Below, one piece after another: positions 9,040-16,727 of a DNA stretch of 64,000 bases. Source of the stretch: Raineyella sp. W15-4 (GTDB taxonomy: Bacteria; Actinomycetota; Actinomycetes; Propionibacteriales; Propionibacteriaceae); assembly GCF_033170155.1 (NCBI RefSeq), contig NZ_CP137079.1, forward strand, positions 1,240,001 to 1,304,000. The letters run 5' to 3'. The translations under genes were made by a program, and so were the position numbers. Numbering within the stretch: position 1 is the first letter of the stretch; each line of letters starts with the position of its first letter. The notes beneath the pieces were generated by a model, which saw only the letters and a program-made list of their open reading frames with translations, made no database searches and was not told the DNA's origin.

Positions 9040-11004
9040 TCAGCGGACCAGCCAGGCCGCCTGGTCGCAGCCCAGTGTCGGTCCGCCGACGTCGCCCCGA
9101 CCGGTGGTGGCGCCCGGCTCGACCGGAAGGCCGTTGAGGGGCTCGGAGGACAGCAGCACCCGTGCCCCGGCCGGTAGCGCCACCGGGGCGGCGCCGAAGT
9201 TCACCCAGCAGGAGAACCCCGGCTCCCGGTCGAACGCCAGCACCTCGGCGGGGGCGTCGGCCGACCAGCGCAGGGTGCCCGCTCCGAGCACCGGGTGGCG
9301 GTGCCGTAGGTCGAGGGCGCGCCGGTAGAGCGTCAGGAAGGACTCCGGGTCGCCGGCCTGGGCGGCGACCGTACGCTCCGCCCAGTCGGGCTGCGGCAGC
9401 CACGGCGCGGCGGTCGCGTCGGCCGGGCTGAAGCCGTACGGCGGGCGGTCGCCCGACCAGGGCAGCGGCACCCGGCAGCCGTCCCGGCCCTTCTCGATGT
9501 GGCCGGAGCGCTCCCAGATCGGGTCCTGCAGCACGGCCTCGGGCAGGTCCACCTCCTCCAGACCCAACTCGTCACCCTGATAGACGTACGCCCCACCGGG
9601 CAGCGCCAGCTCCAGCAGGGCGGCGGCCCGGGCCCGCCGGCGGCCGAGCCGCAGGTCCTCGCGAGGATCGGGCCCCTTGGCCGTCCGTGACCCCAGACCG
9701 TCGTCGGCGCTGAACGGCGCCCCGGTCGCGACGCGGCCGTAGCGCGACACCACCCGCGGCTGGTCGTGGTTGCCCAGCACCCAGGTGGCCGGCGCGCCGA
9801 CTGCGGCGTAACCGGCGATGGTCGCCTCGATCATCGGGCGCTGTGAGGCGTACGACCACTCGGTCAGCAGCGCATCGAAGTTGAACGTCAGATGCAGCCG
9901 GCCCGGGGTGGTGTACGCCGCCAGCCGGGGGGTGGGACCGAGATAGGCCTCTGAGATCAGCACCCGCGGGCCCTGGGGCGTGCCGGCGTACTCCTCGGCA
10001 ACGGCCCGCCAGCGGCGGTGGATCGCCTCGAGCTCGGGGCGATCGTAGAACGGGTGGTCGGGGAACTTGTCCGCCACCGGCCGACCGGTCGCCGGATCGA
10101 CCGGCAGGTCGGGCAGGGTCATGTCTTTGGCGCAGGCATCGGCGACGTCGATCCGGAAGCCGTCGACGCCGCGGTCGAACCAGAACCGGAGGATGTCGTC
10201 GAAGAGGGCGGGGACCCGCGGATCGGCCCAGTTCCAGTCCGGCTGTTCGGGGGCGAACAGATGCAGGTACCACTGTTCGGGGACCCCGTCCGGCCCGATG
10301 ATGCGTTGCCAGGCGGAGCCGCCGAAGTGGGCCGGCCAGTTGTTCGGCGGCAGGTCACCGCCGGGACCACGGCCGTCGCGGAAGAGGAACAGCTCCCGCT
10401 CCGGCGAGCCCGGCCCGGCGGCCAGCGCGGCCCGGAACAGCGGGTGGTCGCTGGAACAGTGGTTGGGGACCAGGTCGATGATGATCCGCAGGCCCAGCTC
10501 GTGGGCCCGGGCGATCACCGCGTCGGCCTGGCCGAGCGTCCCGTACCGCGGGTCGATGTCGCGGTAGTCGGCCACGTCGTAGCCGCCGTCGTGCAGCGGG
10601 GACGGGTACCACGGCGAGATCCACAACGCGTCGACGCCCAGGTCGACCAGGTGGTCGAGGTGGGCCAGGATGCCGGTCAGGTCGCCCTGGCCGTCACCGT
10701 TCCCGTCGGCGTACGAACGGGGATAGATCTGGTAGACGACCGCGGCCCGCCACCAGTCGAGATCGGGGTCGCCGGGGCCCAAGGCGGGATCGACGGCGCG
10801 CCCAGCGGGGCCTCCGGCGGGCGTGTCACCGCCGGTGGTCCTGGCGCTGCCGGCGTTCTCGGCGGGTTCGGTGGTCCTGGCGGGTTCGGTGGTCCTGGCG
10901 GGTTCGGTGGTCCTGGCGGGTTCGGTGGTCCTGGCGGGTTCGGTGGTCCTGGCGGGTTCGGTGGTCCTGGCGGGGAGCTGAGGCGCGAGGGGGTCAAGGC
11001 TCAC
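9040..11004 (-). CDS. glycoside hydrolase family 13 alpha-glucosidase
   Basis: 654 residues. The GH13 (beta/alpha)8 barrel starts near residue 85 with VVYQIYPRSYADGNGDGQGD, typical of alpha-glucosidase / oligo-1,6-glucosidase subfamilies. Catalytic regions seen: DLVPNHCSSDH, GVDGFRIDVADA (nucleophile Asp), LISEAYLG (acid/base Glu) and LGNHDQPRV (transition-state Asp). It should release glucose from malto- or isomalto-oligosaccharides in the cytoplasm, as there is no signal peptide. The N-terminus has six exact repeats of P-A-R-T-T-E encoded by a perfect 18-bp tandem array. The GTG start is supported by a TAGGCT box six bases upstream, which would give a leaderless mRNA. Confidence 0.88.
   Translation of the reverse strand: MSLDPLAPQLPARTTEPARTTEPARTTEPARTTEPARTTEPARTTEPAENAGSARTTGGDTPAGGPAGRAVDPALGPGDPDLDWWRAAVVYQIYPRSYADGNGDGQGDLTGILAHLDHLVDLGVDALWISPWYPSPLHDGGYDVADYRDIDPRYGTLGQADAVIARAHELGLRIIIDLVPNHCSSDHPLFRAALAAGPGSPERELFLFRDGRGPGGDLPPNNWPAHFGGSAWQRIIGPDGVPEQWYLHLFAPEQPDWNWADPRVPALFDDILRFWFDRGVDGFRIDVADACAKDMTLPDLPVDPATGRPVADKFPDHPFYDRPELEAIHRRWRAVAEEYAGTPQGPRVLISEAYLGPTPRLAAYTTPGRLHLTFNFDALLTEWSYASQRPMIEATIAGYAAVGAPATWVLGNHDQPRVVSRYGRVATGAPFSADDGLGSRTAKGPDPREDLRLGRRRARAAALLELALPGGAYVYQGDELGLEEVDLPEAVLQDPIWERSGHIEKGRDGCRVPLPWSGDRPPYGFSPADATAAPWLPQPDWAERTVAAQAGDPESFLTLYRRALDLRHRHPVLGAGTLRWSADAPAEVLAFDREPGFSCWVNFGAAPVALPAGARVLLSSEPLNGLPVEPGATTGRGDVGGPTLGCDQAAWLVR
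10865..10972. repeat. 18-bp perfect tandem repeat, 6 copies, inside the glucosidase gene
   Basis: The unit GGTTCGGTGGTCCTGGCG (plus strand) occurs six times head to tail without a mismatch and encodes (PARTTE)6 on the minus strand. Degenerate remnants (AENAG, ARTTGG) follow downstream in the gene. Exact nucleotide identity implies recent slippage or unequal exchange. Because the unit is a multiple of three, copy-number change keeps the frame. Confidence 0.95.
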
Positions 11005-11010
11005 GATCCG

Positions 11011-11016
11011 AGCCTA
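11011..11016 (-). promoter_or_regulatory. -10 box for leaderless alpha-glucosidase mRNA
   Basis: On the minus strand, TAGGCT ends six bases before the GTG at 11004, putting +1 on the start codon. No recognisable -35 box. Confidence 0.5.
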
Positions 11017-11247
11017 GGACCTGGCCCGGACATCCGCCGCGCTTGTGGTCACGCACCGCGTCTCCGATCAGATGCCGCGCGTCGGCGAGCGGCGTTTGTA
11101 CGGAGGTGCGGCGTCTGTACGGAACCGCGACAGTTGTGAGGTCATCGGCGGCGGGGCGGGGCGCCTCGCCGCCGAACGAGTGCTTCGAGTCAGCTGCCGG
11201 CCGTGAGCGGGCCTCGTGGGGCAGGAAGAGCCGGGATCTTCGTCCGT

Positions 11248-11760
11248 TCAGAGCAGATTGCGCCGGTGCGGTGGGGTCATGTCCTCGCCCTCGAAGGCGT
11301 TGATCATCGCGTCGGCGGCCCGGACCAGGTAGTTCCACAGCTCGTCGCGGGCCGCCGGAGCCATCTCGACCGACCCGACCGCGTCGTGCATGCAGGCCAG
11401 CCAGTTGTCCCGCTGGGCCGGGGTGACCTGGAACGGCGCGTGGCGCATCCGTAGTCGCGGGTGGCCCCGCTGCTCGGAGTACGTCGTCGGCCCGCCCCAG
11501 TACTGCTCCAGGAACATCCGCAACCGGTCCTCGGCCGGGCCGAGGTCCTGCTCCGGGTAGAGCGCGTGCAGGTCCGGGGTGCTGCGGACGTTCTGGTAGA
11601 ACCGGTGCACGATGGCGCGGAACGTCTCCGCGCCGCCCATCCGCTCGTACGGTGTGCGGTTGTCCTCGGGCGCGGGGGCGTCGGTGGGCTCGGGGCCGGC
11701 GGGCTCCGGGGTGCCGGCGGGCTCCGGTGCGGTTGATCGGTCGGTCGGGTTCTCGCTCAC
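11248..11760 (-). CDS. group II truncated haemoglobin
   Basis: 170 residues: a Pro/Glu-rich, probably disordered first 35 residues, then a truncated globin of the trHbO (GlbO) class. Landmarks are the [23 protein letters not shown] region, the proximal-histidine segment LRMRHAPF and the following NWLACM with Trp at the G8-like position. These proteins bind oxygen and are linked to respiration or oxidative and nitrosative defence. The GTG start has AAGGA upstream. The N-terminal extension is longer than in typical GlbO proteins (about 130 residues). It precedes the glucosidase on the same strand by 243 bp, and a joint transcript is not obvious. Confidence 0.85.
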   Translation of the reverse strand: MSENPTDRSTAPEPAGTPEPAGPEPTDAPAPEDNRTPYERMGGAETFRAIVHRFYQNVRSTPDLHALYPEQDLGPAEDRLRMFLEQYWGGPTTYSEQRGHPRLRMRHAPFQVTPAQRDNWLACMHDAVGSVEMAPAARDELWNYLVRAADAMINAFEGEDMTPPHRRNLL

Positions 11761-11791
11761 GTCTGTCCTTGTCCTCTCCGGGTCCGGGCGG

Positions 11792-13090
11792 TCAGCGGCG
11801 GTAGGTGACGTGGCCGAGGCAGACCGTCAGCCGGACCGGATCGGGCAGCTCCCGGCCGGCGTACGGGTTGTTGCGCGACAGCGACGCGGTGTCGGCCGGG
11901 TCGACCCGGTGCCGGGCCTCGGGGTCGACCAGGCAGAGGTTCGCCGGTTCACCGGGGGCGACCGGGCGGCCCTGGTCGGTCAGCCCGAGCAGCGCCGCGG
12001 GGGCGGCCGACATCCGGTCGGCAACCCCGGCCCAGTCGAGCAGTCCGGGCCGCACCAGGGTGTCGATCACCACCGCGAGGGACTGCTCCAGCCCCACCAT
12101 CCCGGGGCGCGCATCGACGAAGGCGTGGTCCTTGTCCTGGGCGGCGTGCGGGGCGTGGTCGGTGCCGATCATGTCGATCGTGCCGTCGGCCACCGCCGCC
12201 CGCAGCGCCTCGACGTGCTCGGCGGTGCGCAGCGGCGGGTTGACCTTGAACGTGGTGTCGTAGCCGGCCAGCAGGTCGGTGGTCAGCAGCAGGTGGTGCG
12301 GCGTCGCCTCGGCGGTGACCCGTACGCCACGGGCCTTCGCCGCCCGGATGATGTCCAGTGACTCCCGGGCGGACACGTGGCAGACGTGGTAGCGGGCGCC
12401 GGTCAGAGCGGCGAGTTCCACGTCGCGGGCGACGATCGTCGACTCGGCAGCCGTCGGCCAACCGCCCAGACCGAGTTTGCCGGACAGCTCGCCCTCGTGA
12501 CAGCAGGCATCCGGGCCGGCCAGCCGGGGGTCCTGGGCGTGCTGGGCCAGCACCCCGTCGAACGCGCGGACGTACTCGAACGCCCGGCGCATCACCTGCC
12601 CGTCGGCGACGCAGTGGCCGTCGTCGGAGAAGCAGCGGGTCCCGGTCGCCCGGTGGATCAGTCCCAGCTCGGCGAGCTGCTCGCCGGCCAGTCCCTTGGT
12701 GATCGCCCCGCAGGGGATAACGACGCAGGCGCCCTGGTCGGCGGCGATCCCGGCGACCTCGCGGGCGATGTCGGCGGTGTCGGTGACCGGGGTGGTGTTG
12801 GCCATCGCCTGGACGGCGGTGAAGCCGCCGCGGGCCGCGGCCGCGGTGCCGGTGCGGATGGTTTCGGCGTCCTCCCGGCCCGGCTCGCGCAGGTGGACGT
12901 GCGGGTCGACCAGGCCGGGCAGGGCGACCAGCCCGGTGCCGTCGAGCCGCTCGACGTCGGCGGGGACGGTCGCGGGGTCGCCGAAGACCGCGCCATCCAC
13001 GTACACGTCACCGGTGGTGCCGTCGGGGAGGGTGACGCCGGTGACCAGCAGCCGGGTCGGGGCGCCGGTGCTGAGCGGGGTGACGGTCAT
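11792..13090 (-). CDS. pyrC: dihydroorotase
   Basis: 432 residues, class I dihydroorotase of the amidohydrolase superfamily: reversible cyclisation of carbamoyl-aspartate to dihydroorotate, the third step of pyrimidine synthesis. Metal-binding signatures are [10 protein letters not shown] near residue 60, the central CFSDDGHCV, and the C-terminal [10 protein letters not shown]. The ATG overlaps the pyrB stop (ATGA), showing translational coupling in a pyrR-pyrB-pyrC operon. The rest of the operon (carA, carB, pyrD, pyrF) is not downstream here; the next gene on this strand is the haemoglobin. Confidence 0.95.
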   Translation of the reverse strand: MTVTPLSTGAPTRLLVTGVTLPDGTTGDVYVDGAVFGDPATVPADVERLDGTGLVALPGLVDPHVHLREPGREDAETIRTGTAAAARGGFTAVQAMANTTPVTDTADIAREVAGIAADQGACVVIPCGAITKGLAGEQLAELGLIHRATGTRCFSDDGHCVADGQVMRRAFEYVRAFDGVLAQHAQDPRLAGPDACCHEGELSGKLGLGGWPTAAESTIVARDVELAALTGARYHVCHVSARESLDIIRAAKARGVRVTAEATPHHLLLTTDLLAGYDTTFKVNPPLRTAEHVEALRAAVADGTIDMIGTDHAPHAAQDKDHAFVDARPGMVGLEQSLAVVIDTLVRPGLLDWAGVADRMSAAPAALLGLTDQGRPVAPGEPANLCLVDPEARHRVDPADTASLSRNNPYAGRELPDPVRLTVCLGHVTYRR

Positions 13091-14082
13091 GCCGTGGGTC
13101 CTTTCGCGTCGGTCGATGACGTCGACGGGGTCGGGGTGGTGAGTGGGGGAGTGGAGCCGCCGAGCAGGTGGTAGAGCACGCTCATCCGGACGGCGACGCC
13201 GGCGGCGACCTGGTCGAGCACCCGCGAGCCGGCGGCGTCGGCCGCATCGGCGGAGATCTCCAGCCCGCGGTTCATCGGCCCGGGGTGGAAGATCGCCGCG
13301 TCGGGGCGCAGGGTGGCGAGCCGATCGCGGGTGAGGCCGTAGCCGACGGTGTATTCGCGGGCGGTGGGGAAGTAGCCGCCGTGCATCCGCTCCTTCTGCA
13401 CCCGCAGCATCATCACGATGTCGGCCTCGGCGAGGGCGGCGTCGAGGTCGTACGTCGCCTCGCACGGCCAGCTGTCGACGGCGGGCGGCATCAGCGTCGG
13501 CGGGGCGACCAGCACCACCCGGGCGCCGAGCGTACGCAGCAGCAGCACGTTGGAGCGGGCCACCCGGGAGTGGGTGACGTCGCCGACGATGACGACGGTG
13601 CGGCCCGACCAGTCGGCCTCGGGGTCGCCGGAGACCGCACGGAAGTGCCGGCGCATGGTGAAGGCGTCGAGCAGCGCCTGGGTGGGATGCTCGTGGGTGC
13701 CGTCGCCGGCGTTGACCACCGCCGCGTGGGTCCAGCGGGCGGCCTGGGCGGGGGCGCCGGAGGCCATGTGGCGGATCACCAGGGCATCGACGCCCATCGC
13801 GGACAGTGTCTGCACGGTGTCGCGCAGCGACTCGCCCTTGGAGACCGAGGAGCCCTTGGCGGAGACGTTGAGGACGTCGGCGGAGAGCCACTTGCCGGCG
13901 ATCTCGAACGACGACCGGGTGCGGGTGGAGTCCTCGAAGAAGAGGTTCACCACGGTGCGGCCGCGCAGCACCGGCAGCTTCTTCACCTCGCGGGTGCGGA
14001 CCTCGCTCATCTCCTCGGCGAGGTCGAGGATCGACAGCGTTTCCTCCGGACTGAGATCGGCGGCGGAGAGCAGGTGGCGCAT
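13087..14082 (-). CDS. pyrB: aspartate carbamoyltransferase catalytic subunit
   Basis: 331 residues. It transfers the carbamoyl group from carbamoyl phosphate to aspartate, the committed step of UMP synthesis. Carbamoyl-phosphate-binding [13 protein letters not shown] lies near residue 50 and [12 protein letters not shown] near 135, both family hallmarks. The start codon overlaps the pyrR stop (TGATG), and the stop overlaps pyrC. No pyrI regulatory subunit gene is nearby, so control is probably through PyrR. Confidence 0.95.
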   Translation of the reverse strand: MRHLLSAADLSPEETLSILDLAEEMSEVRTREVKKLPVLRGRTVVNLFFEDSTRTRSSFEIAGKWLSADVLNVSAKGSSVSKGESLRDTVQTLSAMGVDALVIRHMASGAPAQAARWTHAAVVNAGDGTHEHPTQALLDAFTMRRHFRAVSGDPEADWSGRTVVIVGDVTHSRVARSNVLLLRTLGARVVLVAPPTLMPPAVDSWPCEATYDLDAALAEADIVMMLRVQKERMHGGYFPTAREYTVGYGLTRDRLATLRPDAAIFHPGPMNRGLEISADAADAAGSRVLDQVAAGVAVRMSVLYHLLGGSTPPLTTPTPSTSSTDAKGPTA

Positions 14083-14666
14083 CAGCCCTCCCGGCTCGGA
14101 CGGGAGATGGTGACCCGGGAGACCCCATCGGTCTCCTCCAGCTGGACGCGGACCTTTTCGTCGGCGGCGGTGGGCAGCTCCCTGCCGACCACGTCGGCGC
14201 GGATCGGCAGTTCGCGGTGACCGCGGTCGACCAGCACGGCGAGGCGTACCGCCCGGGGCCGACCGATGTCCTTCAGCGCCTCGAGGGCGGCGGAGACCGT
14301 GCGGCCGGAGTAGAGGACGTCGTCCACCAGCACGACCACGGCATCGTCGATCGGCCCGGGCATCCGGGTCGGACCGACCGCCCGGGTCGGCTGGCGACGC
14401 AGGTCGTCGCGGTAGAAGGTCACGTCGAGCTCGCCGAGGGGCACCACATGCCCCTCGATCTCCTCCATCGCGCTCGCCAGCCGGTGCCCCAGCGGCACGC
14501 CGCGGGTGGGGATCCCGACCACCATCAGCCGCGGGGCGTCATGGTCGTTCTCCAGCACCTGGTGGGCCATCCGGATCACGGCCCGGGAGATCTCGTCGGC
14601 GTCCATCACCACCCGTGGGGCGGTCTCGGTACGTTCCTCCGCAGCCACCGGCTCCTCCGTCCCCAC
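14082..14666 (-). CDS. pyrR: bifunctional pyr operon regulator / uracil phosphoribosyltransferase
   Basis: 194 residues of the PyrR family. The PRPP-binding loop reads [14 protein letters not shown] near residue 105, and [10 protein letters not shown] near 50 is the other conserved element. PyrR binds pyr mRNA when UMP is high and lowers expression; many also make UMP from uracil and PRPP. The N-terminus is uncertain: the GTG at 14666 gives a 20-residue extension over Bacillus-type PyrR, while an in-frame GTG at 14648 has GGAGGA before it. The first gene of pyrRBC, as expected for the regulator. Confidence 0.92.
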   Translation of the reverse strand: MGTEEPVAAEERTETAPRVVMDADEISRAVIRMAHQVLENDHDAPRLMVVGIPTRGVPLGHRLASAMEEIEGHVVPLGELDVTFYRDDLRRQPTRAVGPTRMPGPIDDAVVVLVDDVLYSGRTVSAALEALKDIGRPRAVRLAVLVDRGHRELPIRADVVGRELPTAADEKVRVQLEETDGVSRVTISRPSREG

Positions 14667-14679
14667 CCGTCCTCGGGTG
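14664..14679 (-). promoter_or_regulatory. hairpin covering the pyrR start region
   Basis: On the mRNA strand, CACCCG-AGGA-CGGGTG is a perfect 6-bp stem whose loop is a Shine-Dalgarno-like AGGA and whose 3' arm ends in the candidate GTG start of pyrR. It could control translation, possibly through PyrR; this is inference from position only. Confidence 0.35.
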
Positions 14680-14746
14680 TCATCGACATGTGCGGGCCCC
14701 GGACGCCGAAGTGCGTCGGCTCCCCCCGTGGGACCGCAGACCGCAG

Positions 14747-14752
14747 TACCTT
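14747..14752 (+). promoter_or_regulatory. -10 box for the small membrane protein gene
   Basis: TACCTT followed by seven bases and the GTG at 14760 matches the leaderless pattern of this genome. An overlapping TAGGTT at 14752-14757 is an alternative but would start transcription inside the gene. Confidence 0.35.
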
Positions 14753-14759
14753 AGGTTAC

Positions 14760-15068
14760 GTGAGTGCGCTGCTGACTGTGTTCGCCCCCCTGACGGCCGG
14801 ACTCGTCCCGTTGGACAACCTCCCCGGTTGGCCCGTGGCCCCCGCCGTCCCGCTCGTGCACGAGCTGGTCTGGATCCTGTTCCTGCCGGTCGCCGCCTTC
14901 CTCGTCATCGCCGTCATCCACCTGGCCGGGATGATCGGCAAGGAGGATCGGTCGCTGCACCCGCCGACCGAGCCGCTGATGGTCGGCGGATCCGGTCCGC
15001 GGACCCCCGCGGTGACGAGCGGTGCCGACGCCGAGGACGACACGGGTGGGAGCCATGCTCATTGGTGA
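14760..15068 (+). CDS. small membrane protein of unknown function
   Basis: 102 residues. There is one confident membrane helix (about residues 35-55, LVWILFLPVAAFLVIAVIHLAG) preceded by a hydrophobic N-terminal stretch. The cytoplasmic-looking tail is rich in Pro, Gly and acidic residues and ends in SHAHW. I do not recognise a family beyond short actinobacterial membrane proteins in this position. It overlaps the next gene by 14 bases, so the two are coupled, and it is divergent from pyrR. The start at GTG 14760 is the best guess; GTG 14778 in frame is possible. Confidence 0.6.
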   Translation: MSALLTVFAPLTAGLVPLDNLPGWPVAPAVPLVHELVWILFLPVAAFLVIAVIHLAGMIGKEDRSLHPPTEPLMVGGSGPRTPAVTSGADAEDDTGGSHAHW

Positions 15069-15474
15069 CGGACTCTCCCCGACCGATGTGAAGCGGGTCG
15101 CCCGGGCGGCCGAGCAGGCCCAGGAGTTGTGTGGCCTCCCGTTCACCGCGTACGTCGCCGAGGACGATGTGCAGGGCGCCGCGGCGACGGGCTCGGTCGA
15201 CGAGCGGGCGCACGTCCTGCACGCGACCCTGGCGGACCGGGACACGGCCGTCCTCGTCTATGTCGATCCGCGGCACCGAGAGGTCGTCGTGGTGACCGGC
15301 TCCCGGGCGGCCGGTGTCCTCTCCGACGCCTCCTGCGCGCTGGCCACCGCCACGATGGGCTCCAGCTTCGCCGCCGGTGACCTCGCCGGTGGGCTGGTCG
15401 GCGGCCTCATCCAGCTCGGCGAGGCCGCCCGCACCCCGATCAGCGAACACCGGCGGCCGACGATCGACCGCTGA
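15055..15474 (+). CDS. DUF5130 family protein
   Basis: 139 residues without signal or membrane segments. The sequence (start MLIGDGLSPTDVKRV, middle DTAVLVYVDPRHREVVVVTG, Gly/Ala-rich C-terminal third) resembles actinobacterial DUF5130 proteins, which share features with TPM-domain proteins; the biochemical role is unknown. The ATG has GGGAG upstream and lies inside the end of the preceding membrane-protein gene, suggesting the two products work together. Confidence 0.65.
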   Translation: MLIGDGLSPTDVKRVARAAEQAQELCGLPFTAYVAEDDVQGAAATGSVDERAHVLHATLADRDTAVLVYVDPRHREVVVVTGSRAAGVLSDASCALATATMGSSFAAGDLAGGLVGGLIQLGEAARTPISEHRRPTIDR

Positions 15475-15578
15475 GACCGGTCCCGGCACGGTGGTGGCGG
15501 GTCGGCTCGTCGTGGCGGGCTCGACGATGCCCGCCGGTGGGGATCCTGCGGCGGCCGGGGGTCGGCTCGCGGTGGCGG

Positions 15579-16727
15579 TCAGGCCTGTCGGTGGAAGGTC
15601 GCCGTCCATGGGTCGGTGACCAGGGTGCTGATCTCCACCTCGACGTCGTCGACGGCGGTGCCGAGTCGGTCCGCCAGCACCGGCAGCCAGGTCCATTCCG
15701 CGGCCCAGTGGCTGATGTCGACCAGGGCCGGCTGCGCCGGGTCGAGGTGCGTACGCTCCAGGAACTCCCCGGCCGGGTGGTGGCGCAGGTCGGAGGTGAC
15801 ATAGCAGTCGACCCTCAGCTCGCGGGCCCGGTCCAGCAGCGAGTCCCCGGCCCCGGCCAGCACGGCGACCGTGCGGACGGTCCGCTGCGGGTCCCCGCCG
15901 ATACGTACGCCGCCTGCGGTGGCCGGAAGCGCGTCGGCGATCCGCTGGCCGAGCGCCGCCAGGGTCAGCTCCCGGTCCAGCCGGCCGACCCGGCCGAGCC
16001 CGGCCGTGGCGAGGGCGGGTGCGGTCTCGACGATGTGCCAGGCCGGCGTCTCGTACGGATGGCTGCGCAACAATGCGCCGACCACCGCCTCGCGCCGCGA
16101 CCGGGGCAGCACCATCTCCACCCGTTGCTCGGCGACGTGTTCGACCTCGCCGATCGTCCCGACGTATGGGGTCGCGCCCTCCAGCGGCCGGAAGGAGCCG
16201 GTGCCCGGGGACGCGAAGTGGCAGGAGTCGTACGCTCCGACCCGCCCGGCGCCGGCTGCGGAGAGCGCCTCGACGACCGCCACCAGGTGGTCGGGCGGCA
16301 CGAAGGTGACCAGATTGTCGAGGCCGGGGCTGGGGCGGGGCACCATCGGCCGCTGGTCGACCACCCCGATCGCGTCGGCGAGCGCCTCCCCGACCCCGCC
16401 GGTGGCGATGTCGGCGTTGGTGTGACCGGCCCACAGGGCGATCCGGTGCTCGGCGAGCCGCAGCACCATGGCGCCCTTCGGGTCGTCCGCGTCGACCGCG
16501 TGAAGTCCGCGCAGCAGCAGCGGGTGGTGGGCGATGATCAGGTCGGCGTCCATCGCGATCGCCTGCTCCACGACGGGCAGCGTGACGTCGACGGTGCAGA
16601 GGATCCGGGCCACCGGCCGGTTGCGGTTGCCGACCACCAGCCCGACCCGGTCCCAGGACTCCGCCGTCGCCGGTGGGAACCACGACTCCACCAGGGTGAC
16701 GATCCCGCCGACAGTGCTCATCGTCAC
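15579..16727 (-). CDS. Nif3-like dinuclear metal centre hexameric protein
   Basis: 382 residues, NIF3/YqfO family, including the inserted middle domain typical of the longer bacterial members. Metal-ligand motifs are LIIAHHPLL near residue 67, WAGHTNAD near 100 and the C-terminal DISHWAAEW near 345. The family forms ring-like hexamers with two metals per subunit; a GTP cyclohydrolase I-like role has been proposed but function is unsettled. The GTG at 16727 overlaps the pepN stop (GTGA), so it is coupled to pepN; ATG 16721 is an alternative. Confidence 0.88.
   Translation of the reverse strand: MTMSTVGGIVTLVESWFPPATAESWDRVGLVVGNRNRPVARILCTVDVTLPVVEQAIAMDADLIIAHHPLLLRGLHAVDADDPKGAMVLRLAEHRIALWAGHTNADIATGGVGEALADAIGVVDQRPMVPRPSPGLDNLVTFVPPDHLVAVVEALSAAGAGRVGAYDSCHFASPGTGSFRPLEGATPYVGTIGEVEHVAEQRVEMVLPRSRREAVVGALLRSHPYETPAWHIVETAPALATAGLGRVGRLDRELTLAALGQRIADALPATAGGVRIGGDPQRTVRTVAVLAGAGDSLLDRARELRVDCYVTSDLRHHPAGEFLERTHLDPAQPALVDISHWAAEWTWLPVLADRLGTAVDDVEVEISTLVTDPWTATFHRQA

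Noticed and set aside
10865-10972. Short tandem repeats that might be a CRISPR array or a plus-strand Gly-rich protein.
   Set aside because: The units are contiguous without spacers and are in frame within the glucosidase gene, so this is a coding minisatellite.
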